A program made the position numbers and the translations under genes. From Capniomyces stellatus (taxonomy: Eukaryota > Kickxellomycota > Harpellomycetes > Harpellales > Legeriomycetaceae): a stretch of 64,000 nt of DNA. The notes beneath the pieces were generated by a model. That model did not search any database. It saw nothing but the letters and a program-made list of their open reading frames with translations, and was not told the origin of the DNA. Positions 54,201 through 64,000 of the stretch are shown here, in pieces. How positions within the stretch are numbered: the first letter of the stretch is position 1; every line of letters begins with the position of its first letter. The stretch lies in the NCBI GenBank assembly GCA_001661515.1, contig LUVW01000022.1:376013-440012 (forward strand), written 5' to 3'.

Positions 54201-56155
54201 CGAACTCTTCTTCCCCTTCGTCACCCTCCCCATCTTCGTCCTTTATATATTCTAGGGCCCTATTGACAAACTGTGTTTCGTGAACCTGCGATACTTCATT
54301 TTCTTCCCTGTTTTCTACTTTGATCATTGCCTCCATTTCCTCTTTAACACCTTTCTCAGCCAAGCAAAAACGGCCTTCCTCAACCCCAAACCCCACACTC
54401 TTGCCCCCATTATTCTCTTCATTTCCAAACTCAAGCTTAACTGGGGTCAGAATCATACTGCTGTTATTGCTTCTTGCCCGTCCCTCATGGCCATTCTCGT
54501 CATTCATTGGTTCCAAACGCTGCCTCTTATGCTGTTCTGCATCCATGTTCCACCCAAACACATCCAAGTGCCCATCGCCTTCATCATCAGTAACCGACTT
54601 TAATCTGTTTCCTGCCATTCTACTTTTTACCTTTACTTTTGTATTCGCTTCCAGCTCCATGTTCGCCTCCTCTTTCTCACCATCCATAACCCCGGTTTTG
54701 ACTCTGGTTCTATTGGTGCTGTTGGCTACACCACACATATTATCCCCACCCTCACGCGCCACATTGGATTCTATAAACCGAACAACCCAATCAGGCCTTA
54801 GCTCTTCAGCCACCTTGTCTGCACCGGTTTTGCTAACTTGGCTCAACTCTACAAACGCCTCTATGTCTGCTATCCATAACCGTGTCGACTTGCTTATTAT
54901 AACTGCCCCACTTTGCTTAATCCTGTTTGAAAACTCATCAATTGATACCCCGTTTTTTGTCTTTAAAACATGCAACATCAGCGCTCCATCGATTTCTACA
55001 ATTTCAATCACTTGTTAGTCGCATTACCACCAAAACAATCAATCAATCATCAATCAATCATCAATCAATCATCAATCAATCATCAATCAATCAATCAAAT
55101 ACATTTATTTATTTACACCAAGACATCTAATCTACCCCCCAACGCCCGTCCATCCACTAACCTATAATCACGTGCTTGCCTGAAACTCGCCTAGAGTTCA
55201 GCTTCACATTCATCTCATCTGCCCGCCCAACCAAGTGCTCCCCTCGATCCAATATATACTTTGAAACAATATTCTCTTCCGCTTCTCTGTATCCATAGCC
55301 CTCATCCTTCACATCGTCTCTACTGTTTTCTCGCACATAGAGCTCCCATCTATATTCTTTTTCCTCGCTTTCCACCCCACAACTATCCGCCAAACTCATT
55401 TCTTGTGTTTCAAAATGCTCCTCTGCTCCATTCCCATCTCTTTTCGCATTTACCTCGCTAAAATCCTCCTCCTTGACTCCTCCACTAATCGCATTGCTCT
55501 CTCCGATCCCTCTTGTCCCTATTGTCCCGTCAAATACCACCATTTTTCGCTTCCTAGCCATTTTGTCGCTGGAATACCACTCCTTCTTGGCACCCTGCTG
55601 TGTCGACTCTATTATGTTGTTGTGACACGATATAAAATCACTGCTCTCGTCTTTAATCCGCAATTTCCCTACCGCTGCACCCTTATTCCTCCTCTTTCTG
55701 TCCACTTTTAAGCTCTTTGAATCTTTGGTATCAAGCATTTTTTCGTATTCTCCCTCGATTCTCCTTGTAAACTTGCTTTTTAGCCCAGCAAACTTGCTTT
55801 TGCTATCTTTATTGGGACTACTGAACTCGCTTTTAACAACTTTGTAATTTCTACTGCTACCCTTTTTGTCTACACTTCTCCCTACTCGGTTCCCCGCTTC
55901 TTTTACTTTGCCATTTTCTATCCCATCAAGCAATACGTTATCATTTCCCTTCCTCGCCTTGTAGCCTTTTTTTCTGCTTTCTGCTTCATTTTTATCCAAC
56001 AACTGATCAATTTCAGCCTCCATCGATGTACTTTGGTTGGATTCATTGTTGTTGTCATGGATTGTATCCTCCTCTATCAATCCTGGCTTCAATTCTCGAT
56101 TACTATTCACCAATTTAAGCCTTTTTCGGCTGTATACTCTTGAAGCAAATACCAT
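51253..56155 (-). CDS. Large FHA-domain protein, two exons (possible Nbs1 relative)
   Basis: Exon 1 56155-55162, intron 55161-55011 (GTTAGT...AACAAG, phase 1), exon 2 55010-51253; 1583 residues. The frame extends upstream of 56155 but without an ATG, so M at 56155 is taken as start; an upstream exon is possible. An FHA domain (about residues 275-370) is split by the intron: WELYVREN, YILDRGEHLVGRADEMNVKL, NSRRVSGKHVII, then IEIVEIDGALMLHVLKTKNG. It keeps the G-R, S-x-x-H and N-G phosphothreonine-binding features. Directly after comes a BRCT-like segment (RIKQSGAVIISKSTRLWIAD ... RPDWVVRFIESNVA). The rest is disordered, with acidic, Asn/Ser and Lys-Ser runs and a basic Pro-Lys tail. FHA followed by BRCT recalls Nbs1 of the Mre11 complex, but this is weak. 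Confidence 0.65.
53334..53393. repeat. Coding hexamer repeat (CTTTTG) in FHA protein gene
   Basis: About ten copies of a 6-bp unit read on the minus strand as alternating Lys-Ser. A similar coding hexamer (gagttt, Asn-Ser) is at about 51632-51670. Confidence 0.85.
55036..55100. repeat. 11-bp tandem repeat inside the FHA-gene intron
   Basis: About five copies of aatcaatcatc, ending in a pure aatc run, occupy roughly half of the 151-bp intron (55011-55161). Confidence 0.85.
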
Positions 56156-56221
56156 CCCCGTGTTTCCATAATTAAATCCGATGCGCCCTTCTTTACCTCG
56201 ACCTTGAGTATAATCCAGCAA

Positions 56222-57295
56222 CTTTTCTTTTCTTTTTTTCTTTTTTTAGCTCGTTTCCACGTTGCCTTATTTGCTGTTCATTCAACAAACAATTAAATAA
56301 CAATTCTATTAGAAATATTTCCAGAAATAACACTCAAGATTTCTGCCCTGCTTTTTCCACTTTGACAATTCCTGGCCACCCTGGTACTTTGCTCAAGCTG
56401 GCAGACTATCAGACGACTCGCTAAATCTCTCTAGAGCTATCGTTCTTATTTTTGTCTTTTCTTTTCATAAAAAAAAATTCCTAGTAGAAATATTGGTTTG
56501 TAAACAAGGTGCGAAAGGCAAGTCGTTTCGAAGTCTTTTTCTCGCAGTATTTCAACCCCATAGTTTGCCAAACCTACTATTTAAGCATTGAAAAAATATA
56601 TATAAACAATATTGCAAACCTGGATATTTTTTACTTTTTTTTACTTTTTCTTCGCTTACCTATAGATTCGCTTTCAATGCGAAAATACCAAGAAACCCAG
56701 CTTGCTATTTGTCAATCTTTTAATTCAATATGTTTACTTTTCTCATTTTCAGTCGGATTTCAATTCAAATTGTCAAGACTGGCTTTTAATTGGTATTCGG
56801 TATTCAGCCTATTATTTACACTAAACTGATACACGCAAATCAAAGGGAAAAAAAAATGAAGAGTGAAAAAAAAAAATTGTCTACAAAAGACCTACTAATT
56901 AAACTGTTTACGCTAATTATTATTAATGTTGTGTTCAACTATTCCAAAAAATAAACTACGATTTGACTAACGAGTTTTGATTCAACTTTTGGTTCAAATT
57001 TTGGTTCAGTTTTTAGTTTATCTTGTTTTACTCACCTACCAAAAAGAAGGTGCTGACTCTGTAATCCAAGTACACACAACACCGACGATTTCTCTTGTTT
57101 TAAAAATACAATAACGATACCGACACTGCTGATCTAGGCAAGATATAACGTCAGCAAACTTGTTTATTTTTATTTTTATCTTGCTTAGTTTCTGTTTGGA
57201 GCAGCTTGTTACTAGCTACCAGGCGCGATTTACGATCAAAAGAAGACATTGGCTAAACTAGCGGTATTAATAAACTTTGGAAAGCGAGTGGAATC
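56222..57295. other. Divergent promoter region
   Basis: 1.1 kb of AT-rich sequence between the FHA gene and RPP40. The first 50 bp are pure pyrimidine on the plus strand. No gene accepted. Confidence 0.5.
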
Positions 57296-59269
57296 ATGAG
57301 CAGCCATATCCCATTGCCCCACACAAAACACGGAAAGAGTAAAATCTACATTACTCTGTCTGATTTACAAAACAAAAAGGAGCCCGCAAGTAAAACAATA
57401 GTAGACTTCCCATTCAACCACGAGGTAAATTAAATTTTCTTGGTTTGCACCTGAACTCCGAATAGCGGTACTTATTAGTACTACCTAATGCATTTACTTT
57501 TACGCTCGAGATTCTCTAAACTTTGGCGCCACTTTTGGAAACTTGTAGGTGAAATTGGTGGTTTTTGAATCAGTTTGCAGTGAGAATGATAGCGAAAAAA
57601 GTGAATGCGAGTCCCAGATCCACGAGTTGCTGAATAACAACGAGTGTTTCCATTATGATGCTAGTCTCTCTCTAGTTACATTTCTTGACATCAACTTTAT
57701 AGAGAAATATATAATGAAAGGTAAATATCGAGAATTCTTTCCATTTTCTATGTCTACTCGTCAGTTTATTGATATTTATTGCCCCAATTGTACTAAACCA
57801 AATTCCACATGCTAGGTTCTGTTGTTGCTTTGACCAGTACATGTCGGATCGACTCGGAAATTGTAATTGCTATTGACGGCAACGGTAAGTATAACGTCAC
57901 CTTTACTTGAGAAACTATTTCAAAAAAAAATTAAAAGCGAAAAGAACAAGTTTGATGAGCTATAATAAGCACCACTTTTAACTTTAAGCCTACAATTAAA
58001 AAAAAAAAATCGCACAACACCACACCACACAGGAAATCTAATCATGAGTTTGCCAAAGGATATATACGAAATGGCGGGGATTTTAGGCAAGCTCTCGCCG
58101 TTTCCTGTTGGAGATGAAAAAAGATATCGTAAGTAAACCTCGCACAACAATCATTTTACTTTGATTTTAATCCTGACTCTGGCTTTGAGCTTGTGTTTGC
58201 CTGGGGGTTAATCTGGAATGCGGTTTTTTGACCTCGCATAACCATTTCTCGTTGATATTTTGAATTTAGATATTAAAATTGATCTCAAGTCAAAAAGCAT
58301 GAGGCCTGGACAAAAGCAGTACGATAGGCTAATGTGGTCGTTTACAAACGTATTGAATGATGTATACGATTTTAAGATTGCTTTCTCTGATACAGGTACT
58401 TTTTTCAAGCTCTTGATATGAAGAAACCATACTTGCTATTTGATTTGTGTCGGCATTGTCTATTAACTATTTAGTTTAGTGGTGAGAGAGTGGAGGGGTT
58501 TCTGCTTTAATTTTTATTTAACTGTGCCTAGTCATTTTTTCAAACCCAAACCAAAAACATACCCACTAAACATGGGCCACCCACAATATAATGCTTGTAA
58601 ATAGTTACTGGATTGTCTCGTAAAATCGTGTTTTCAGAGTTTCAAAAAGTGGAAAACGCGAGAAAAGTTGCGTCACGATGGACCAAGAGCCCAAAAAGTC
58701 CAATCAAAACGCCAAAATCCATGGACTTGCTATGTGGCCCTACAGCCAATAGCGAGTACTTTGAGTCCGACGCCATGGATTTGATCGAGTGGTTGGGGCT
58801 TTTGGTATCAGATTCGGACCAGCTGATCAAGAAATCAGACGAGCCTTATATTTCAGTTTATTCGACCCCAGAGCCAAACGAGACTGAAAACGTCACCATC
58901 TATTCAATCAGCGGGATGATAAGCTCAAAATACATTTTAAACCGTGTCTTGGATATGCAGTAAGTGCTTTACTTTAACGATTATATTTTTAGTTTCCAAT
59001 ATCAACAACGCATGCCGTTTCGATTTTATTTTTTTTTGATTTCGTGACCTTAGCTAACACTGTTGCCTCAATTTTGATGGTTAATTAGGAAACAATCGGA
59101 CAAGTTTGCACTGCTTGTTTGGGGATTCGAGGACTCGCCGGTATCTTGGTCAGAAAAGCAGCACAATTTCTTAACTAGCGGAGAAAACCTGTACGCACAG
59201 ATCCGAAATTCAAAGAGTCGGTCTTGTCTAGAATTCAGGTCATGCTGTGCTTGGGATGAAACCAGTTGA
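57296..59269 (+). CDS. RPP40: RPP40, RNase P/MRP protein subunit, seven exons
   Basis: Exons 57296-57424, 57549-57720, 57816-57884, 58033-58128, 58270-58395, 58638-58959, 59089-59269, all phase-consistent; 364 residues (human RPP40: 363). Matches along the length: LSLVTFLDINFIEKYIMKGS, SEIVIAIDGNGNLIMSLPKD followed by IYEMAG, YDRLMWSFTNVL, DAMDLIEWLGLL, YISVYSTPEP, IYSISGMISSKYIL, and near the end WGFEDSPVSWSEKQHNFLTS followed by GENLYA (human F-A-D-S-P-V-S-W-E-K-N-E-H-G-F). RPP40 is a protein of the nuclear ribonucleoprotein that trims pre-tRNA 5' leaders and of RNase MRP. It is not among the nine RNase P proteins of baker's yeast. Confidence 0.92.
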
Positions 59270-59483
59270 GCATGCTTACATCTATCTTTACGTATACATC
59301 ATCTAGTATATTTTGTCTTTTTATTTTGTTTATTTATTTATTTTGTTCAAATAAAGGTCATTTATAGTCGCTTAATATCTAGACCAAAATTTAAAACTAA
59401 ACTAGTGTTCAAAAGCGTATTTAAACGTCGCTATACAATCTACTGTCAATAAATTTGTGTGTTTGTTCTTGGCTATTAAAAGG

Positions 59484-60570
59484 CTAGTTTCTCCTGCTTT
59501 CCAGACTCTGTGCTTTCATAACGCGATATCTTTCAATTGCATCGTTTCTCTCCTTTTGGATTGACCTCACCTCTGAGGGCGTCATTCCTTTTTTCAGTAG
59601 CTTTTGGCTAGCATTCATGCGTTCCAAAGGCGACATTCGACTTGTCCTTTGGACCATCTTTTTAATAGCTGCCTGATTCTTCTCTTCCTGCTGTAGCTCA
59701 TACTCCTTTGTTCCCTTTGGGTGTATTACCCGCTTAAGCTTCTGTTTAGGAATTGATTTAAAAACTGGTGGTGCTTCAGCTTGCTCGTTGAATTTGATTT
59801 CGTCAACTGCTTCTGTATCGTCATCGTCCTTCAGCCCCTTGCTGATTTTCTTGAGCCTTTGTCGCGCTAGTTTTTCTTTTCGGGTGTTTTGGTTTCGTGT
59901 TTTGCGGTCCAATTCTTCTTTATCACCACCTTCAGCATTCTCTGCCTTTTTCTTTTTCTTTGCCTTCTTATCCTTATTTGGTTTGTCTGTGCCCGGTGCT
60001 TTTACCATTGGGATCTTTTCCAGCTCAACCTTCATTTTATCCTTAACACGTCTATTGATTCAACATCCTTACGTTGTTATAATACCTACTCTTTTTCTTG
60101 GCTCAACCCATTTAATGCCACGTATCAATCAAAATTAACAACACAAGAAATTTAACAGTTAAAAGGCCGCTACGTACTTTTTGAATTCCTGGTAAGATTC
60201 TCCATCCTCGATTTTCAACACCTTCTTTGCTGCGCTGTTGCTATCTGTGGGTTTTACCTTTTTTTGTCTCCCTACTCGTTGTAAAAAGCCAAAATTTGTT
60301 CACCAAATCAAACGATAACAGCAGCAATATTCCACTTTTGGTACTTCCCTTTAACCTTTTATCATTGCAAAAATTACCTTTGTTTTTATTGTGAATTTCT
60401 GCCAGTCTGATCTTTTCTTTGTCTTCTGCCTCTTTCAGCTCCATAAGATGCATAACCCTCTGGAATTTCTTTGGAACATCCGAGTCGCCTGTAAATGCTC
60501 TCTTTCTTTTTTTCTTGTCATTTCCAAACACTTCAGTCGGTGGCAAATCCCGTGCTCTATAAAAACACAT
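59484..60570 (-). CDS. CCDC137-like nucleolar protein, three exons (5' end uncertain)
   Basis: Exons 60570-60378, 60271-60178, 60051-59484; at least 284 residues. The order of blocks follows the CCDC137 family: a helix KKFQRVMHLMELKEAEDKEK, the P-G-E-S-like block IEDGESYQEFKKRVKDKMKV across the exon 2/3 junction, a Lys-rich stretch with KLARQRLKKISKGL, DEIKFNEQAEAPPVFKSIPK (family V-x-F-G-E-x-x-x-x-P-P), and the C-terminal ERNDAIERYRVMKAQSL (human E-R-E-R-A-V-Q-A-Y-R-A-L-K). CCDC137 proteins are basic and nucleolar. The ATG at 60570 sits in a sequence (tgtttttatag) that looks like a splice acceptor, so a first exon upstream is likely and the true N-terminus may be missing. Confidence 0.72.
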
Positions 60571-61950
60571 TGTTTAATCAGCAACATATAAGTATCGATT
60601 CCACATTTTACGAGTATGATACCCCCTAGCGTTTACTAAAAACGCGTTTATCCAAATATCTTAAGTTAAATCGCCAACTCGATTGATTTATTGTCATTCC
60701 ATTTATTTAAATTACATTGCATTTACACTTCTTGAACTGGTATCGGCTTTTTATTCTTTTTAATCCTTTTAACCATTTTCCTCCCTCTTCAAGTATATTC
60801 AGAGTAGCTAGATATTCTCTTGGTAGCCGTAAGTGTTTTGCCTTAGGTTTATTGTATAGCTTTATCAGTGAAGTAGTAATTTAGCTACTTTGCCCATATT
60901 AATCGTGGATTTAGTTGCTACTCACTTTTGCAATTTTAATGTGTTTTTTTTGGATATTTAAAAAAAAATTTTACTCGTTAAATCGATTTAAAATTTTCGG
61001 TATTTATTCTTTTAAAGTGGTAATTGAATTATTTTTTTTATTAAATTTAAAGTGGTAACACTCTTTTTTAATATTGAAATTAAGTGGTAACACTTTTGTT
61101 TGCAAAACTGATTAGCCGAATTGGATCATACTGGTCCTTCTAGCTCTTTTATCCTCACTAATAATTCTTTTATCCCTGTTTTATCTTTTTAGCCATTTTA
61201 ACTTTTAAAAATGCAGGCAACCTGTGTATTCATTAGTCAGGTTGGGCTGCAATGTTAATCCATGGAATACTCTTGTAGCTTCATCATTGTCTACCAACAT
61301 TATCTACTGATGAGTGATATATATCGACTACTTAGCCCAAGTTTGTCTGTCAATCATCTTCTCTGCCCTTTTACTTGTAGCTAATGCTTTTGCCACTCAA
61401 CTATTACATGAAGGATCTTTCAATGAATAGTACAAAGTTGGGTTTATGCTTTTCTTTGGAAATCATAAAATAGTGGGTGGTTTTACTGCACAATCCTTAT
61501 AACGGCATCCTCGACCTTTATATTGTAATAAGAGCTGGATAGCGGGATTTCCGCTGAATTGTTTTTTCTTATCTAAACACTTTTATCAAAGTGCAAAACT
61601 CTTTTTATTTCTATAAAATTTTGGCATTTTCAGTTCTGCTTGATTAAGAATCAGTAACTTCCAATATAGGCTGACCTTGAAGTAACAAAAATTGTACTGT
61701 GTAACTCCTACTTTTTGCTCCCATGCTACCTTAATTAGCCGGGGTGTAAATGAAAGCCAGTAATTAGAGTTTTGAAGGACGCACAACATTTGGCGATGAC
61801 CAGCTAGCCAATGGGTCCTGAAAACTAGAAGCAATACCACTGGCGCTTTGAGTATAGATGAGGTATATATCGCTGACCACTGCAAGGAAGAAATAAAGAG
61901 CAGTTGAGTTGCTATTGCGCCATATTTTTATTAAGGTTATTTTTCTTGTA
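60571..61950. other. AT-rich spacer, no gene accepted
   Basis: A 54-codon minus-strand frame without ATG (about 60890-60715, reading SLIKLYNKPKAKHLRLPREY...) is the only part with protein-like composition; it could be an exon or chance. Frames at 61586-62048 have mixed composition and no family. Confidence 0.4.
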
Positions 61951-62005
61951 TATTCCAATACAAAAAACATTATTCCAATACAAAAAACATTATTCCAATA
62001 CAAAA
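61951..62005. repeat. 20-bp tandem repeat, 2.7 copies
   Basis: Unit tattccaatacaaaaaacat at 61951-61970 and 61971-61990, then a partial copy. Confidence 0.9.
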
Positions 62006-62025
62006 TTTTTATTAAAGTTATATGG

Positions 62026-62062
62026 TTTATTGGCAACTGAATCAACAAAACAAAACATACAA
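62026..62062. repeat. Dispersed 37-bp repeat, copy 2
   Basis: Starts tttattggcaactgaatcaa; matches 49642-49678 at 34 of 37 bases. It sits between two different 20-bp tandem arrays. Confidence 0.7.
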
Positions 62063-62089
62063 TATAGGTTACGTTTTTATCAAGTTATT

Positions 62090-62149
62090 ACGATTTTATT
62101 AGGATTGTTACGTTTTTATTAGGATTGTTGCTCTTTTATTAGGATTGTA
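62090..62149. repeat. 20-bp tandem repeat, three copies
   Basis: Units acgattttattaggattgtt (62090-62109), acgtttttattaggattgtt (62110-62129) and gctcttttattaggattgta (62130-62149). Confidence 0.9.
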
Positions 62150-63502
62150 TATTTTAAAGAACGTTATGATTTTCATCAAATTTGTTTATTTTTTTCATCA
62201 GATTTGATATAATTTTTTATTGCCGACTTTGATTTGATACTTTTAGGGCAGTTAAAATGCTAGCCGAGATAAAAAAAGATAAAAGCGTTATGAATTTAAG
62301 TTTGGGAAGACCTTGGTTGAAGTGCATTAGATATGATTGGCGTTGCTGGGCAAATAATTGCCAGGGATTGTTGTTTGTTAATCTACGAGTACCTCCTAGA
62401 TCTAATAAACGTGTTTGGTTATGTTTATACATGAGCTTTGATGCCTATCTTGTTTTGCATTACATGGCAAAAACAGCGATTTACAGCTGTTCGAAACAAG
62501 CTATTCTCTGCGCTGCATCAAGCACTGATATTTTACTTGTTTTGTTGTATTTAGTTACGTTTGGTAGTTCAAGTTTTTGTTTGTTTCAACTGCACAGCAT
62601 TCGGTTGCAGTTTGAGCTAGTTGCTACAGAGTATTGCAAATGTGCCTGCTTTGTAGTTTTGTGCGATTTATCTACCGTGTACACTGGTTAAAAATGCCAT
62701 TTTTTTTCTTTCTAGTGAAGCTGGTGAGGATTTTTTTTTATAAAAAATCGATAGCCATTGAACAAAAAACACTTTTGGAAAAAGTGGTGAGGTGATGCGG
62801 AAGATTTATTGGTAGAGCTACCTTCAAAACAGGTCTGTATTCAATTACAAAAAGAAAAGTCGATTCAGTTTTACATAATATCTCTAGAGCTAGTTTAGAC
62901 GAAACTTAAGGAAATAAAGTAATAGCTAGGATTTTAAAGTAGATTTAATACGTATAATTATGTAATTGGTAAACACATGGCTATTTCTGTAACTTTTTTT
63001 ACAGCTCCACCAAAGCGATTAAGAGATTTGAACTTTTTTTCCAAAGTAGAACGGATTAAAAAAAATCGAACAGTATGTAATAGGAAGGCACGATTTGTTA
63101 TTGCAAAACAAAAAATAAATGATTGATGACGCTTATTAGCTACTTGTGGAGACTAGCTAGGAGGGGTTTTGTAGAGTTAAATATAATGTGGCTAGACTGC
63201 GAAACAAAAGCAGAAAGACCATAAAATATTTGCAGTGTTTACAAAACGGCACAATATGAATGTTTGCGGTTTAGAAATAGTGTTTTACTTAAAGCCCAAA
63301 GCAATGTAGTATAAGAAAAGTAGCATAACCTGTGCTTGACACACCGAATCAAACAAGAAAAAAAATATATGGCTGGAGAAAATCCTAGTGACGATTAGAA
63401 AGCAATGTAGTAGATAAAAATGCGGTGGTATTGGTCAGACTTGAACTTTTAAATCCTGGGCTTTTGAAAAAAAAAAAAAAAAAGTAAAGCAAAACATACT
63501 TT
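62150..63502. other. AT-rich spacer with an unsupported 144-codon frame
   Basis: The plus-strand frame 62257-62691 (Cys-, Leu- and Ser-rich, no family, no clear domain) is not accepted as a gene, though it could be a remnant. Nothing else seen. Confidence 0.45.
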
Positions 63503-63607
63503 ACAACAGAGCAGAGCAGAGCAGAACATAACATAACATAACATAGCAAAACAAAACAAAACAAAACAAAACAAAACAAAACAAAACAAAACAAAACAAA
63601 ACAAAAC
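63503..63607. repeat. Pentanucleotide array with successive unit types
   Basis: 21 five-base units in unbroken register: ACAAC, three AGAGC, AGAAC, three ATAAC, ATAGC, then twelve AAAAC. Confidence 0.93.
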
Positions 63608-64000
63608 AAATGATGAAGGTGTATTGATGAGTTTATACTATTGCTAGTGTGTATTAAAGTCAAATTCTAGTCTGAACAAATAAAAGCAAAAAACAACTAA
63701 ATGTTGAATGGAATAAAAAGCGAGAAAAAATAAAAGATATACTCGTGGATTATAAAGAAAAAAACAAAACCAACTCAGGACTTGAGAATTCGAATGTTTT
63801 TTTTCGGGTTATAAATAAAAAAACAAGATGGTTGAAATGTAAAACAAATAGCAGATCCACTAAAAGTGAGAAGAGCTTAGCAACAACACAACATTAACAA
63901 AGTCGGGTAAATTAAAAAAGTCGTTTTCAGAAATCAAATGGGCACAAGAGTAAAAAAAAAACTCGTAAAATTGAATTAGTTAAACTAGAAAGGAAAAAGT
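63608..64000. other. AT-rich window end, no gene seen
   Basis: A-rich plus strand with many short A-runs. No frame of note. Confidence 0.5.

Noticed and set aside
54320..55018. 232-codon plus-strand frame
   Set aside because: Antisense to the FHA-protein exon; Ser/Phe/Leu-rich shadow composition.
62257..62691. 144-codon plus-strand frame
   Set aside because: No family, no domain and atypical Cys/Leu composition in a repeat-rich spacer; kept only as a remark.
63385..63663. 92-codon minus-strand frame with F-V-L-F-C repeats
   Set aside because: Entirely produced by the pentanucleotide array.

Overview
This is a nuclear chromosome segment of an AT-rich, intron-containing fungus. The evidence is a set of eukaryotic nuclear genes split by short spliceosomal introns (about 35 to 350 bp, mostly GT-AG with branch-like ctaac/ctaat), a nuclear-type tRNA-His, and fungal families such as an SKT5/CHS4-like Sel1-repeat protein, a PPxY alpha-arrestin, and the chorismate branch of folate synthesis. 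Several genes (elongin C, RPP40, an Aven homologue, CCDC137, RMI1) are closer to animal-style gene sets than to baker's yeast. Together with AT-rich spacers and an ankyrin protein, this points to an early-diverging lineage, possibly Kickxellomycotina or Harpellales. The lineage is inference only. I saw no virus, CRISPR array, operon or intact transposon.

Layout. 1-12 kb: 3' part of an ankyrin-repeat gene; a small basic protein; GPI10/PIG-B in six exons; tRNA-His; mitochondrial ribosomal protein uL2m; a doubtful small spliced gene; a small secreted, probably GPI-anchored cysteine-rich protein; and a six-exon Aven-like gene. 12-25 kb: an unrecognised basic protein; elongin C; RMI1; and a 2345-residue single-exon MED16-like Mediator subunit. 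25-40 kb: six-exon 4-amino-4-deoxychorismate lyase; a DUF1764 protein; an alpha-arrestin; a 3.5 kb gene-poor spacer; an SKT5-like Sel1 protein; and a two-box mitochondrial HMG protein. 40-50 kb: two divergently oriented PhoD-like phosphatase paralogues flanking a type II membrane protein. 50-64 kb: ChaC gamma-glutamylcyclotransferase; a large FHA protein; RPP40 of RNase P/MRP; a CCDC137-like nucleolar protein; and a gene-poor tail rich in tandem repeats.

Exons were joined by hand by matching intron phase and conserved family motifs. Several genes have exons too short to stand out as ORFs, such as the last exon of GPI10 and the middle exons of the Aven-like gene and the lyase. Two introns appear to use GC-AG borders. 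The genes are independent housekeeping and cell-surface functions (GPI anchors, chitin synthase activation, Mediator, RNase P, mtDNA packaging, folate and glutathione metabolism), so no gene cluster or single new system stands out. The most notable items are the fungal Aven homologue, the enlarged MED16, the FHA protein with its FHA domain split by an intron, the PhoD pair, and satellite arrays whose unit sequence switches while the period is kept.
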